Shown: positions 8,433 through 16,983 of the stretch, one piece after another | How positions within the stretch are numbered: position 1 is the stretch's first letter | Layout: every line of letters starts with the position of its first letter | Source of the DNA: Microbulbifer agarilyticus | Lineage (GTDB): Bacteria; Pseudomonadota; Gammaproteobacteria; Pseudomonadales; Cellvibrionaceae | Reading direction: 5' to 3' | DNA: 64,000 bases | Assembly: GCF_020171345.1 (NCBI RefSeq) | Contig: NZ_JAIUZM010000004.1 | Coordinates: forward strand, 186,001 to 250,000 | Made by a program: the position numbers and the translations under genes | The notes under the pieces: model-generated | Seen by the model: the letters and a program-made list of their open reading frames with translations, nothing else | Databases searched by the model: none | Told to the model about the DNA's origin: nothing

Positions 8433-8702
8433 TTACTCACCCTCACCGAAGCGGTCATTGATCAGTGCACAAATGGCTTCGTGTGCGGCGTCTTCGTCGC
8501 AGCCGATGACTTCCAGTTCCAGTTCGATGCCCTTGCCAGCGGCCAGCAACATTAGCGCCATCACACTCTTGCCATCCACCGCCTTGCCCTGACAGTGCAC
8601 CTTCACCTCAGAGGAAAAACGGGCGCTGGTTTGGGCAAACTTGCTGGCGGCACGGGCGTGCAGTCCAAGCTTGTTGATGATGGTGATCCGGCTTTTTTGC
8701 AT
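8433..8702 (-). CDS. ptsO: NPr, HPr-like phosphocarrier of the nitrogen PTS
   Basis: An 89-residue HPr-fold protein. The phosphorylated His is H15 in the signature LGLHARAASKFAQ, and the regulatory segment KSVMALMLLAAGKG contains the Ser-46-equivalent loop. NPr passes phosphate from EI-Ntr (PtsP) to EIIA-Ntr (PtsN); in this lineage the PTS-Ntr is a regulatory chain and does not import sugar. It lies 53 bp downstream of rapZ and in the same transcription direction as ptsN, rapZ, hpf and rpoN, the conserved rpoN operon arrangement. EI-Ntr itself (ptsP) is not in the window. Confidence 0.95.
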   Translation of the reverse strand: MQKSRITIINKLGLHARAASKFAQTSARFSSEVKVHCQGKAVDGKSVMALMLLAAGKGIELELEVIGCDEDAAHEAICALINDRFGEGE

Positions 8703-8755
8703 GGGCGCTGTTCTTCTGGTTATCGGTGCGGGTAGTGAGGCATTCCCTGCGGGCG

Positions 8756-9625
8756 TCAGCCCCGCTTTTTTTCTTGTTCCCGGTGGCGTACCTGGATGTT
8801 TTCAAAGGTCTCGGCGAAATGCTTGGCGAGAGCTTCCACCATATACACGGAGCGGTGCCTACCGCCGGTGCAACCGATCGAGACGGAGGTATAACTGCGG
8901 TTGCTCTGCTGGTAGGAGGGCAGCCAGCGCTCCAGATACGCGGTGATATCCCGCTGCATATCCTCGGTTTCCTGATGTGAGCACAGAAACTCGGCGACCT
9001 CCGGGTCCTTGCCGGTCTTCTCGCGCAACTCGGGTACCCAGTAGGGGTTGGGCAGGCAGCGCAGGTCAAACACCAGGTCCGCATCCACGGGTACCCCGTG
9101 CTTGAAACCGAAGGACTGGAACAGTACCGCCATGCCCGGTGAGTCCTTACCCACCACGCGGGTCTTAATCTGGTCTCTTAGCTGGTGCAGGCTGAGATTA
9201 CTGGTATCGATCACCAGGTCGGCCATGGAAGCGAGCGGCGCGAGGATCTCTTTCTCGCGATTGAGTGCTTCCAGCAGATGGGTATGGCTGTCGCTCAGTG
9301 GATGCTTGCGGCGAGTCTCACTAAAGCGCTGTACCAGCACCGGCGAGCGTGCGTCCAGATAAACCACGTCGCAGTCCACGCCATTTGCGCGCAGATCGTC
9401 AATGATCTTCGGGGCCTGGGCCACATCCTGCCAGAGGGTGCGCGCATCAATACCCAGTGCCAGCTGGGTGTTTTCCTCCGGCGGCTGCTGGCTAACGCGG
9501 CGCAGCAGGTCCGGCACCAGGCTGGTGGGAAGGTTATCGATACAGTTGAAGCCAACGTCTTCCAGCAGCTGTAGGGCAGAACTTTTTCCTGAACCCGAAC
9601 GGCCGCTGATAATGACCAATCGCAT
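8756..9625 (-). CDS. rapZ: RNase adapter protein RapZ (YvcJ-like P-loop protein)
   Basis: A 289-residue protein with an N-terminal kinase-like domain containing the Walker A motif GRSGSGKS (8-15) and the B-like segment VVYLDARSPVLVQRFSETRR. The C-terminal domain carries FGFKHGVPVDADLVFDLRCLPNP and the signature SIGCTGGRHRSV, which binds glucosamine-6-phosphate. In E. coli RapZ delivers the sRNA GlmZ to RNase E and so controls GlmS, the entry enzyme for cell-wall and LPS amino sugars. That role fits this neighbourhood of LPS and peptidoglycan genes, but whether GlmZ/GlmY-type sRNAs exist here cannot be told from the window. Confidence 0.95.
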   Translation of the reverse strand: MRLVIISGRSGSGKSSALQLLEDVGFNCIDNLPTSLVPDLLRRVSQQPPEENTQLALGIDARTLWQDVAQAPKIIDDLRANGVDCDVVYLDARSPVLVQRFSETRRKHPLSDSHTHLLEALNREKEILAPLASMADLVIDTSNLSLHQLRDQIKTRVVGKDSPGMAVLFQSFGFKHGVPVDADLVFDLRCLPNPYWVPELREKTGKDPEVAEFLCSHQETEDMQRDITAYLERWLPSYQQSNRSYTSVSIGCTGGRHRSVYMVEALAKHFAETFENIQVRHREQEKKRG

Positions 9626-9725
9626 TGCTGTCGCGCTCCTTGCTGGTTGGCTGGCACCGGTTTTGGTGTAGCGGTGGCGAACCGTGCCAGTATAAAGCAG
9701 TCACCCCGGGTAGCGGGGTGGAAAT

Positions 9726-10187
9726 TTATGCCGCTGCAGCGCTGTTAATGGCCAGCGCGTAGAGTTCGTCGCTGGTGGTGGCGTCGCGCAGTTTTTCCCG
9801 CACCCGGCTGTCGCTGAACAGGGCGGCAATCTCCGCCAGGGTATCGAGGTGTTCCTGCTCGGAGTCTTCGGGGACGAGTAGCGCAAACAGCAGGTCAACA
9901 GGCTGCCGGTCGATGGCATCAAAATCTACCGCAGGGGAGGTGGTGCACAGCACGCCAATCGGCTTCTCGCAGCCGGGCAGGCGGCAGTGGGGGATAGCAA
10001 CCCCTTCACCGATGCCGGTGGAGCCCAGCCGTTCACGGGCGACCAGCTGGCTGAATACCGTGTCGGCATCCAGCTCGGGGAACTGTTCAGAGATCGCCTG
10101 GGCGATATTGAGCAGCAGCTTCTTCTTGCTACTCCCCGCGAGGTGGCAAAGGCTCAGGCGGGGAGAGAGTAATGCTTCCAATGTCAT
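9726..10187 (-). CDS. ptsN: EIIA-Ntr, nitrogen PTS regulatory protein
   Basis: A 153-residue PTS EIIA type-2 domain. The phosphoacceptor His is H67 in GIGEGVAIPHCRLPGC, followed by FALLVPEDSEQEHLDTLAEIA, the family's second conserved block. The unphosphorylated or phosphorylated form controls K+ transport, the sigma-54 regulon and other targets in relatives. It begins with ATG at 10187 (MTLEALLSPRLSL, the usual start). It is located between hpf and rapZ, with 62 bp to the hpf stop and 100 bp to rapZ. Confidence 0.95.
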   Translation of the reverse strand: MTLEALLSPRLSLCHLAGSSKKKLLLNIAQAISEQFPELDADTVFSQLVARERLGSTGIGEGVAIPHCRLPGCEKPIGVLCTTSPAVDFDAIDRQPVDLLFALLVPEDSEQEHLDTLAEIAALFSDSRVREKLRDATTSDELYALAINSAAAA

Positions 10188-10249
10188 AACGTACAGATGA
10201 TCTAGCGGTGCAGGTCAGCCGTTGCCCTTGGGTACTTTGGGTACTGAGA

Positions 10250-10543
10250 CTAGCGGTGACTGCGTAACTTCTCTTTATGTTTCAGCAGCTGTCGGTCGAG
10301 TTTGTCCGTGAGCGAATCGATCGCTGCATACATGTCGTCAGATTCCGAGTCGGCAAAAATATCCTTGTTGCCGGTTACATGCACCAGGGCCTCGGCTTTC
10401 TGAGTGAGTTTGTCGACAGACAGGGTGACCTGTGCATTGTTGACGAGGTCATTGTGGCGGGAGAGCTTGTCCAGTTTGGTCAGGCAGTAATCGCGAATGG
10501 CCGGAGTAACTTCTACATGGTGACCACTAATATTGATCTGCAT
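10250..10543 (-). CDS. hpf: Ribosome hibernation promoting factor, short form
   Basis: A 97-residue protein with the HPF/YfiA fold: MQINISGHHVEVTPAIRDY at the N-terminus, then KLDKLSRHNDLVNNAQVTL and the conserved C-terminal DMYAAIDSLTDKLDRQLLKHKEK. It binds the 30S subunit channel in stationary phase and promotes 100S dimer formation together with RMF. Lacking the long C-terminal dimerisation domain, it is the short gammaproteobacterial type. I took the ATG at 10543; an upstream extension to 10591 contains no family sequence. AAGGAG lies just upstream (seen on the plus strand as CTCCTT at 10548-10553). It is downstream of rpoN with a 189-bp gap, as in E. coli. Confidence 0.95.
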   Translation of the reverse strand: MQINISGHHVEVTPAIRDYCLTKLDKLSRHNDLVNNAQVTLSVDKLTQKAEALVHVTGNKDIFADSESDDMYAAIDSLTDKLDRQLLKHKEKLRSHR

Positions 10544-10732
10544 GGATTTCTCCTTATTGGGTACAACACGAATCCTGTCGCACCCCCGCACAGGGCGGCA
10601 ACCCTACTAGGAAGTGCGTCAGAATGGAAGGATACACTCGCTGGAGGGCTATTGGTTGTGCGGAATACTGCTTTCAGGACTCGAAGTAGCCGGTATGCGA
10701 GGCGGGTTTCCGCTAGAAGGTGACCGATTTGG

Positions 10733-12196
10733 TTAGACCAGTCGCTTGCGCTCACTGGAAGAGGGGATGCCCATGGATTCGCGGTACTTGGCCACAGTGC
10801 GCCGCGCGACTTTGATGCCCTGAGAGTCCAGTTCCTGGGTGATTTTATTGTCGGATAGTGGCTTGCGTGGCTGCTCGCCATCAATCAGCTTGCGAATCAG
10901 CGCGCGAATGGCGGTGGAGGAGGCGTCCTCACCGGAGTCGGTGCTCACGTGGCTGGAGAAGAAGTACTTGAGCTCGAACACGCCGCGCGGGGTGAGCATG
11001 TACTTCTGGGTGGTCACCCGCGAGATGGTGGACTCGTGCATGCCGATGGTCTCGGCAATATTCGCCAGTACCATGGGTTTCATGGCTTCGGGACCCTGCT
11101 CGAAGAAGCCCTGTTGTTTTTCCACGATGCTGCTGGCCACCTTGAGCAGTGTCTCGTGGCGGCTTTGCAGGCTCTTCAGGAACCAGCGAGCCTCTTGCAG
11201 GTTGTCCCGCAGGTAATTGTTTTCACTGGAGTTATCCGCCCGCTTGATCAGTGCAGCGTAGGTGTCGTTGATGCGCAGCTTGGGGGTGGTTTCCGGGTTT
11301 AGCTCCACGACCCAACGATCCTGCTTGCGGGTGACGATGACATCCGGGATCACATACTGTGGCTCCTCGCCACCAAAGGCTTCACCGGGATAGGGGGTGA
11401 GCGTCTGAATCAAGCGCATGACCTCGCCGAGCTGCGACTCATTGAGTCGGGTGCGCCGACTTAGCTGGCGAAAATCGCGCTTGCCCAGCAGGTCGAGGTG
11501 CTGACCGACCACGGTCAGCGCCTGTGCCAGCCAGGGGGTCTCCTCGGGCAATTGGCGTAACTGCAGGATCAGGCTTTCACGCAGGTCGCGGGCACCACAA
11601 CCAACGGGTTCGAGCTGCTGGATTGTCTTGAGGACCGCGGTCACTTCATCGGCATCCACTTCAAGGGATTCCGCCAGTTCTTCCACGCTCGTGTCGAGAA
11701 AACCATTCGGGGCGATAGCGTCGATGAGCGCTTCACCGATCTGCTTGTCTGAGTCGGTGAGTGGGGTGAGGTTCAGCTGCCATACCAGGTGGTCCTGCAG
11801 GCTTTCCGAGACCGCGTTGCGCTGCTCCAGTGCGTACTCTTCCGTTTCCCCCGCACCGCTGCTGGTGCCACCGGAGTAAATATCATCCCAGCGGGTATCT
11901 ACCGGCAAATCGTCGGGAATGTCGTTGCTCCATTCGCCATCGGCGGTGGATTCTGCCTGCGGCTCCGGCGTGCTCTCGGTGCGCTCTTCGGCTTGCTTTG
12001 CCGGGGTGTTCTGGTCTTGGTGGGACTCGCCGGCGTGCTCGTCAAAATCCGACTCGAGTAGCGGGTTGCTGTCCAGTGCGGATTGAATTTCCTGTTGCAG
12101 ATCAAGCGTCGACAGTTGCAGCAAGCGAATAGCCTGCTGCAGCTGAGGGGTCATTGTCAGCTGAGTGCCGAGTTTTAACTGGAGTGACTGCTTCAT
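10733..12196 (-). CDS. rpoN: RNA polymerase sigma-54 factor
   Basis: A 487-residue sigma-54 factor. Region I is the Gln/Leu-rich MKQSLQLKLGTQLTMTPQLQQAIRLLQ-type activator-response region (its parts occur here at 1-30). An acidic region II spans about 45-115, the core-binding domain about 120-300, and the promoter-binding HTH about 365-385 (IGMHESTISRVTTQKY). It ends with the RpoN box ARRTVAKYRE that contacts the -24 element. The start was set at the ATG at 12196, the usual MKQSLQLK; codons upstream of it are not conserved. The factor directs nitrogen, motility and stress genes with bEBP activators, none of which is encoded here. A palindrome separates it from lptB. Confidence 0.97.
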   Translation of the reverse strand: MKQSLQLKLGTQLTMTPQLQQAIRLLQLSTLDLQQEIQSALDSNPLLESDFDEHAGESHQDQNTPAKQAEERTESTPEPQAESTADGEWSNDIPDDLPVDTRWDDIYSGGTSSGAGETEEYALEQRNAVSESLQDHLVWQLNLTPLTDSDKQIGEALIDAIAPNGFLDTSVEELAESLEVDADEVTAVLKTIQQLEPVGCGARDLRESLILQLRQLPEETPWLAQALTVVGQHLDLLGKRDFRQLSRRTRLNESQLGEVMRLIQTLTPYPGEAFGGEEPQYVIPDVIVTRKQDRWVVELNPETTPKLRINDTYAALIKRADNSSENNYLRDNLQEARWFLKSLQSRHETLLKVASSIVEKQQGFFEQGPEAMKPMVLANIAETIGMHESTISRVTTQKYMLTPRGVFELKYFFSSHVSTDSGEDASSTAIRALIRKLIDGEQPRKPLSDNKITQELDSQGIKVARRTVAKYRESMGIPSSSERKRLV

Positions 12197-12393
12197 AGGG
12201 GGGTGCCGGCAGAAAAATCTGGCGATGACCCGTCGCAAAGAATTTTATTCCTTTGGCGGCGGGATAAGGCTCATTTCCTGCAGACTACCCCGGGGCGGGT
12301 AGGAAGACAAGGGGTAAGTTAAGCAATAAGTATGCCGAAAAAGTCACGCCTTCCGGGTTGGGGGGAATACCCGTGACAAAAATCTCTATTTTT

Positions 12394-12427
12394 GAGTATT
12401 TTGGGAAAGCCTTTCCGAAAAATGCTC
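12394..12427 (-). terminator. Imperfect palindrome overlapping the lptB stop, possible terminator or attenuator
   Basis: On the plus strand GAGTATTTTGGGAAAG (12394-12409) is mirrored by CTTTCCGAAAAATGCTC (12411-12427), giving a long inverted repeat with a few mismatches centred on position 12410. Its right edge touches the lptB stop codon. Read on the minus strand it puts a hairpin with A/T-rich flanks between lptB and rpoN, so it could lower readthrough into rpoN. There is no clean U tract, hence the low confidence. Confidence 0.35.
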
Positions 12428-13151
12428 AAATTATGAACTGGTGACCCAGGTACACATCTTTCACGCGTTTGTTTTCGGCGACGTCTCTGGGGTTGCCCGA
12501 GGCGATGATGTGGCCTTCGCTGACGATGTAGGCGATTTCACAGATATCGAGGGTCTCGCGCACATTGTGGTCGGTGATCAAGACGCCAATGTCGCGATCC
12601 CGCAGGTGGCGAATGATTTGCTGGATATCGGCGACGGAAATAGGGTCAACGCCGGCAAAGGGTTCGTCCAGCAGTACGAAAGCGGGGTTGGTCGCCAGCG
12701 CGCGGGCGATTTCTACCCGGCGGCGTTCGCCGCCGGACAGTGCCATGCCAAGGCTCTCGCGAATATGTGTGATGTGGAACTCTTCCAGCAATGACTCGAG
12801 GTGCTCTTTGCGCTGTGCGCGATTGAGGTCTTTGCGGGTCTCCAGGATCGCCATGATGTTGTCTTGGACCGACAAACGACGGAATACCGAGGCTTCCTGC
12901 GGCAGGTAGCCAATACCCTTGCGGGCGCGACCGTGCATGGAGAGGCCGGTAATGTCCTCATCATCGATCATTACCTGGCCGGCATCGGCCTGTACCAGGC
13001 CCGCAATCATGTAGAAGCAGGTAGTTTTGCCGGCGCCGTTGGGGCCGAGCAAGCCTACAACCTGTCCGCTGGATACGCTCACGGACACGTCCTGAACAAC
13101 TTTGCGCTTTTTGTATTGCTTGGCGAGGTGAAGCGCCTGGAGCGTTGGCAT
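12426..13151 (-). CDS. lptB: LPS export ABC transporter ATPase LptB
   Basis: A 241-residue ABC ATPase that powers the Lpt bridge moving LPS from the inner to the outer membrane. It contains Walker [12 protein letters not shown] (about 34-44), the signature motif [15 protein letters not shown] (about 140-154), Walker [14 protein letters not shown] and the switch His in [14 protein letters not shown]. The C-terminal [24 protein letters not shown] is typical of LptB as opposed to other ATPases. It pairs with LptF/LptG in the membrane, which are not encoded here. It sits in the conserved lptC-lptA-lptB order, 76 bp after lptA. Confidence 0.97.
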   Translation of the reverse strand: MPTLQALHLAKQYKKRKVVQDVSVSVSSGQVVGLLGPNGAGKTTCFYMIAGLVQADAGQVMIDDEDITGLSMHGRARKGIGYLPQEASVFRRLSVQDNIMAILETRKDLNRAQRKEHLESLLEEFHITHIRESLGMALSGGERRRVEIARALATNPAFVLLDEPFAGVDPISVADIQQIIRHLRDRDIGVLITDHNVRETLDICEIAYIVSEGHIIASGNPRDVAENKRVKDVYLGHQFII

Positions 13152-13227
13152 TGCTTAATTCCACTGTCAGCGCGCAGTGCGCTGCTTGAGTTTGTTGGGC
13201 ATGATCTTGTTGGTGTAAGAGGCGGTG

Positions 13228-13761
13228 TTATTGCCCATCCTGTACAGGTTTGGCTTCCGGCTTCCAGATCATCTCGACCCGCTTCTTTTCCGACTGGCCC
13301 TGGGCCTGCATCTGCTCGCTATTGAGGTCGTAGTCGATGCGCTCGGCAGACAGAGTGTTGCCATCGCGATCGACAAAGGCTTCACCGGTCAGCTGCAAGG
13401 CATCGCGTGCCACCAGGAATTCAATCCGCTGGGCGCGCGCCTTCACCGGGTTGGTGCTTTCCTCCACTTGCTGCTGGAAGTGCGCGGGCTTGCCGGTGGC
13501 GACCACCTTGTTGATTTCGCCTTTGCTGTTGCCGTGCACTTCCACTCGGTCTGCGCGAATCTGTAGTGAGCCCTGGCTTATCACCACGTTGCCACTGTAG
13601 ATAGACAGGTTTTTGCTGCGGTTGGCCTCGAGGTTGTCGGCGGAGACTTTGACCGGCTGCTGTCGATCGTCGGGCAGTGCGAGAGCTTGGGGGGCCGCCA
13701 GTACGCAGGCTGCGGTGAGCGCGAGTACGGCGATTTGCCCGCGAGAATTAGCGAGTTTCAT
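13228..13761 (-). CDS. lptA: LPS transport periplasmic protein LptA
   Basis: A 177-residue secreted protein. It has a signal peptide (about 1-27; hydrophobic core IAVLALTAACVLAAP, cleavage likely after ALA) and then the OstA-like beta-jellyroll domain with DNLEANRSKNLSIYSGNVVISQGSLQI and KARAQRIEFLVARDALQLTGEA-type strands. LptA monomers stack to form the periplasmic bridge for LPS between LptC and LptD. I chose the ATG at 13761 (MKLANSRG), which overlaps the lptC stop by 14 bases; an ATG at 13776 would add five residues. The overlap suggests translational coupling with lptC. Confidence 0.93.
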   Translation of the reverse strand: MKLANSRGQIAVLALTAACVLAAPQALALPDDRQQPVKVSADNLEANRSKNLSIYSGNVVISQGSLQIRADRVEVHGNSKGEINKVVATGKPAHFQQQVEESTNPVKARAQRIEFLVARDALQLTGEAFVDRDGNTLSAERIDYDLNSEQMQAQGQSEKKRVEMIWKPEAKPVQDGQ

Positions 13762-14311
13762 AGCGACTTTCCACATTGGAGAGTATCTCTACCTTGTCTT
13801 GTTTGAGGTCTGCCCGCAGGCCTTTGCCGGTCGTGACGTTGGCGCCATCGGTAATGGTAACAACTTTGTCGGTTTCGGCGAATTCCTCGCGGGGCTTAAG
13901 AATGATTTTTGGGGTGCGCAGGGTGATTCCCGGTTGCGGCAGCTCGGCGACGGAAACGTCTCCCTGCAATACAACTCTCTGGCCGTTGTTAAAAGCGATA
14001 CCTTTGCGCGACTCGGTGCGCCATTTTGTGTTTTCACCCTGATAAAACATCATGCGCGGTTCGGTGAGGTCCGCGCGGTCGCGGCGGGCAAACCGAAAGA
14101 AGGTAATGCGCTCGGCGTCCACTTCATAGGCGAGATTGCCATCGATGTTGTAGTGGCGTGTACGCGCATCGCGAATGATCAGGTCCGCGGCGCGATTATG
14201 TTCCTGTTGCGTGGGGCGTTTGCCCAGTAGCTGCTCCGGGGGGCTCTCGGTAAACCAGAGCCCAGCGGAGATGAGAGCCACCACGATCACCAGGGGGAGC
14301 CAGGTGCGCAT
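13748..14311 (-). CDS. lptC: LPS export protein LptC
   Basis: A 187-residue, single-pass inner-membrane protein. An N-terminal anchor (LPLVIVVALISAGLWF, about 5-20) is followed by a periplasmic OstA-like domain containing ARTRHYNIDGNLAYEVDAERI and RVVLQGDVSVAEL. LptC sits on LptFGB and hands LPS to LptA. It lies directly between kdsC (19 bp) and lptA (overlap). Sequence conservation in LptC is weak, so the call relies on fold-like strand pattern, the anchor and position. Confidence 0.92.
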   Translation of the reverse strand: MRTWLPLVIVVALISAGLWFTESPPEQLLGKRPTQQEHNRAADLIIRDARTRHYNIDGNLAYEVDAERITFFRFARRDRADLTEPRMMFYQGENTKWRTESRKGIAFNNGQRVVLQGDVSVAELPQPGITLRTPKIILKPREEFAETDKVVTITDGANVTTGKGLRADLKQDKVEILSNVESRYETR

Positions 14312-14330
14312 TCCGTTGTTTCTTCCTTTT

Positions 14331-14885
14331 TCAGTCTGCTAAATAAGGAGCGAGGGCGGCCTCAAAGGTTCCCTGCGCCTGCATAATTCGGTCGCACACC
14401 TCTCTCACTGCACCCATGCCACCGCGGCGCTCGGTGACAAACAGCGCGCGCTCCAGCACCGGGTGCGCGGCATCCGGGACCGCAATCGGGCAGCCTACTC
14501 GGGTCATCAGTTGCAGGTCCGGGTAATCGTCGCCAACGTAGGCGATATTATCCAGATCGTAGGGCTCATTGGCGAACAGCTCCAGGAACGCGGTGTACTT
14601 GTCCTCGCGGCCCTGGATCAGGCGGGTGATGCCCAGATCATGCGCGCGCTTCTCCACCAGGGAGCTGCGGCGACCGGTGATGATCGCCACGGCCACGCCC
14701 GATTTTTGCAGCATTTTAATACCGTGCCCGTCCAGGGTGTGGAAGGTCTTCTGTTCGTTGCCCTGGTTGTCGAAATACAGGCGGCCGTCGGTGAGCACGC
14801 CGTCGACGTCCAGGATCAGGTGGCGCACCTTGCTCAGCTTTTCGTGAATCCGTTGGTGGCTGGCGGTGGAAGTGGGGTGGGTCAA
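14331..14885 (-). CDS. kdsC: 3-deoxy-D-manno-octulosonate 8-phosphate phosphatase
   Basis: KdsC removes phosphate from Kdo-8-phosphate, the third step in making Kdo for LPS. The 184-residue HAD-family enzyme has motif I LDVDGVLTDGR (nucleophile D26, acid/base D28), motif II ITGR, the lysine region REDKYTAF, and motif IV YVGDDYPDLQLM. It lacks a cap domain, as typical of tetrameric type C0 HAD phosphatases. The C-terminal RRGGMGAVREVCD loop that reaches the neighbour's active site is present. It follows kdsD by 21 bp. Confidence 0.96.
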   Translation of the reverse strand: MTHPTSTASHQRIHEKLSKVRHLILDVDGVLTDGRLYFDNQGNEQKTFHTLDGHGIKMLQKSGVAVAIITGRRSSLVEKRAHDLGITRLIQGREDKYTAFLELFANEPYDLDNIAYVGDDYPDLQLMTRVGCPIAVPDAAHPVLERALFVTERRGGMGAVREVCDRIMQAQGTFEAALAPYLAD

Positions 14886-14906
14886 AAGTATCGTCCTTCA
14901 ATATGG

Positions 14907-15878
14907 TCAGATAACACCGGCGCGCAAAACATCATGCATATGCAGCAGGCCGATCGGGTGGTGTTCTGGGTCTTCCACCACCAGCGCGGTGATTTTGTTG
15001 TCTTCCATAATCCGCAGGGCTTCGGCGGCGAGCGTGTGTGCGCTTACCGTCTTCGGGCGGCGGCTCATCACCTGTTCCATGGTGGCGGTATTCAGTTCCA
15101 GCTTCTGGTCGATGACCCGGCGCAAGTCACCGTCGGTGAATACCCCGAGTAACTGCCCGTTACTATCCACAACAGTGGTCATACCAAAGCCCTTGCTGGT
15201 CATTTCCAGGAGCGCTTTGGACAGTGGCGTCTCCGGGGATACCTGGGGAAGCTCTTCGCCGGCGTGCATGACATCGGCGACTTTAAGTAGTAGTTGTCGG
15301 CCGAGCGCGCCGCCGGGATGGGAGAAAGCGAAATCTTCGGCGGTAAAGCCGCGGGCCTCCAGTAATGCCACCGCCAGTGCGTCACCCATCACCAGGGTAA
15401 CGGTGGTGGAAGAGGTTGGCGCCAAATTCAGTGGGCAGGCTTCCGTCTCAACGGCAATGTCGAGATTGACGTCTGCGGACTGTGCCAGTGGGGAGTCTGC
15501 CTTGCCGGTCATGCTGATCAGCGGAATACCCAGTCGCTTCAGGAGCGGGAGCAGGGTGAGTACTTCCGCTGACGAGCCGGAATTGGATATGGCGATCACC
15601 ACGTCGTGGCGGGTGATCATACCCAGGTCGCCGTGGCTGGCTTCTCCAGGGTGCACAAAAAAGCTGGGCGTACCGGTGCTCGCCAGGGTGGCGGCGATTT
15701 TTCGACCAATGTGGCCGGATTTGCCCATGCCCGACACGATGACTCGGCCGCTGCAGGCCAACATAAGCTCACAGGCGCGGTGAAAGCTGTCATCAACACG
15801 CGCTTCCAGTGCCGCAACAGCGGCGGTCTCCATAGTAATGGTGCGGCGTCCCGCCTGGAGAATCCGGTCTTTACCCAT
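14907..15878 (-). CDS. kdsD: Arabinose-5-phosphate isomerase KdsD
   Basis: KdsD converts ribulose 5-phosphate to arabinose 5-phosphate, the precursor of Kdo. A 323-residue protein with an N-terminal SIS domain (about 30-170; GMGKSGHIGRKIAATLASTG, HPGEASHGDLGMI and AISNSGSSAEVL bind the sugar phosphate) and two CBS domains (about 205-323; VFTDGDLRR and KITALVVED). Start chosen at ATG 15878 (MGKDRILQAG); an ATG 12 bases upstream is also possible. It is the first gene of the minus-strand block kdsD-kdsC-lptCAB, so its promoter should lie in the 300-bp divergent region before mlaC. Confidence 0.95.
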   Translation of the reverse strand: MGKDRILQAGRRTITMETAAVAALEARVDDSFHRACELMLACSGRVIVSGMGKSGHIGRKIAATLASTGTPSFFVHPGEASHGDLGMITRHDVVIAISNSGSSAEVLTLLPLLKRLGIPLISMTGKADSPLAQSADVNLDIAVETEACPLNLAPTSSTTVTLVMGDALAVALLEARGFTAEDFAFSHPGGALGRQLLLKVADVMHAGEELPQVSPETPLSKALLEMTSKGFGMTTVVDSNGQLLGVFTDGDLRRVIDQKLELNTATMEQVMSRRPKTVSAHTLAAEALRIMEDNKITALVVEDPEHHPIGLLHMHDVLRAGVI

Positions 15879-16179
15879 CGTTTGTCTCACTGTCTCGGGG
15901 CAGTCTCTAGCGTAGCTTTGCGGAAGCCGTCTGCTTGGGTGGCAAAAGTGCTAACCTATCAATATTGGCTCAAAAAGCGGCGCCTTCAGGCAAAGTGACC
16001 CAGTGCCGCTTGTCCGCGGGGCCGCCATGGTATAGTTTGCCGCCGCTATTGTCAGCTGTAGAGCTGGGGCGAATACATATTCCGCCTTTTTGCGTCAGTC
16101 AGCGTGATTTTTCGGCGTCCCATGACACTTTTTGGCGTTATGGGTATCCAAGGGACGAATTGCCAATGGGAGATGATCT
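15879..16179. promoter_or_regulatory. Divergent region between kdsD and mlaC
   Basis: About 300 bases without a gene. In E. coli and many relatives mlaF, mlaE and mlaD lie between kdsD and mlaC; here none of their sequence remains. A possible plus-strand promoter is TTGTCC (16010-16015) with TATAGT (16031-16036), but its 15-bp spacer is short. A start-proximal GGGAGA at 16168-16173 serves mlaC. No minus-strand promoter stands out. Confidence 0.4.
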
Positions 16180-16872
16180 GTGAGTGCACTCACTTCTACC
16201 TTTATTTCTACCGATAGCACCGGAAAACGTTCCGGCTCTGCTGTAGCGCGCGTCGTGCGCAAAGCGAGTCTGTGGATCTCTGCCGCGCTGTTGTGCCTGG
16301 TGGCGCCCATCGCAGCGGCCGCTCAAAACCCCTATAGCCTGATAGAGGGGGTTTCCGGGCAGCTTTTAAATACCATCCGCGCGGAGGGGCAGCATCTCAG
16401 CGCCAACCCTCAGCGTTACTACGCCGCCGTTGATCGGGTGCTCGCGCCGGTGGTGGACTTCGATTTCATCGCTCGCGGGGTGATGGGTAACCATGCGAAA
16501 AAGGCGACGCCCGCACAGCGTGCCAAGTTCGCCAGTACCTTCCGTCGGGACCTGGTTGCAACCTTCGCCCGTGGCGTTGCCACCTTTGGTGACCTGGACG
16601 TAAAGGTGGTCAATCCGGGCACCGCGCCCAGCGGTAACCGCGTCAATGTGCTGCAGGAAGTGCGCAGTAATGAAGGTTTGACCAAGGTTTCCTACACCCT
16701 GGTGCGCAATCGCAGCGGGCAGTGGAAGCTGATCAATGTAATCTTGAACGGCGTAAATCTGGGCAAGACCTTCCGTGGGCAGTTTGCCCAGGCCATGCAG
16801 GCGAACAACGGCAATATCGACAAGGTGATTGCCGGTTGGTCTGCGGCGGACAAGGTTGCAGGCAACCCCTGA
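16180..16872 (+). CDS. mlaC: MlaC-type periplasmic phospholipid carrier
   Basis: A 230-residue exported protein of the MlaC/Tgt2 family. An Arg-rich N-terminus and hydrophobic core (LWISAALLCLVAPIAAAAQ, about 32-50) form a signal peptide. The mature part has the family blocks YYAAVDRVLAPVVDFDFIARGVMG, RAKFASTFRRDLVATFARGV and QWKLINVILNGVNLGKTFRGQFAQAM. MlaC ferries phospholipids between the outer-membrane MlaA and the inner-membrane MlaFEDB complex. The GTG start has GGGAGA six bases upstream. Unusually, no mlaF, mlaE or mlaD precedes it and no mlaB follows; it is followed 111 bp later by ibaG. The partners must be elsewhere, or this protein works differently. Confidence 0.9.
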   Translation: MSALTSTFISTDSTGKRSGSAVARVVRKASLWISAALLCLVAPIAAAAQNPYSLIEGVSGQLLNTIRAEGQHLSANPQRYYAAVDRVLAPVVDFDFIARGVMGNHAKKATPAQRAKFASTFRRDLVATFARGVATFGDLDVKVVNPGTAPSGNRVNVLQEVRSNEGLTKVSYTLVRNRSGQWKLINVILNGVNLGKTFRGQFAQAMQANNGNIDKVIAGWSAADKVAGNP

Positions 16873-16983
16873 TCCCTGAACCAAATTCATACAGCGGTGT
16901 GCAGTGGCGGTAACGCGGCTGCGCACCGGGCGCTATTCCAGTACACTTGCGCGCTCTTTGTTATCCGATAGTAACTCCCTCCT

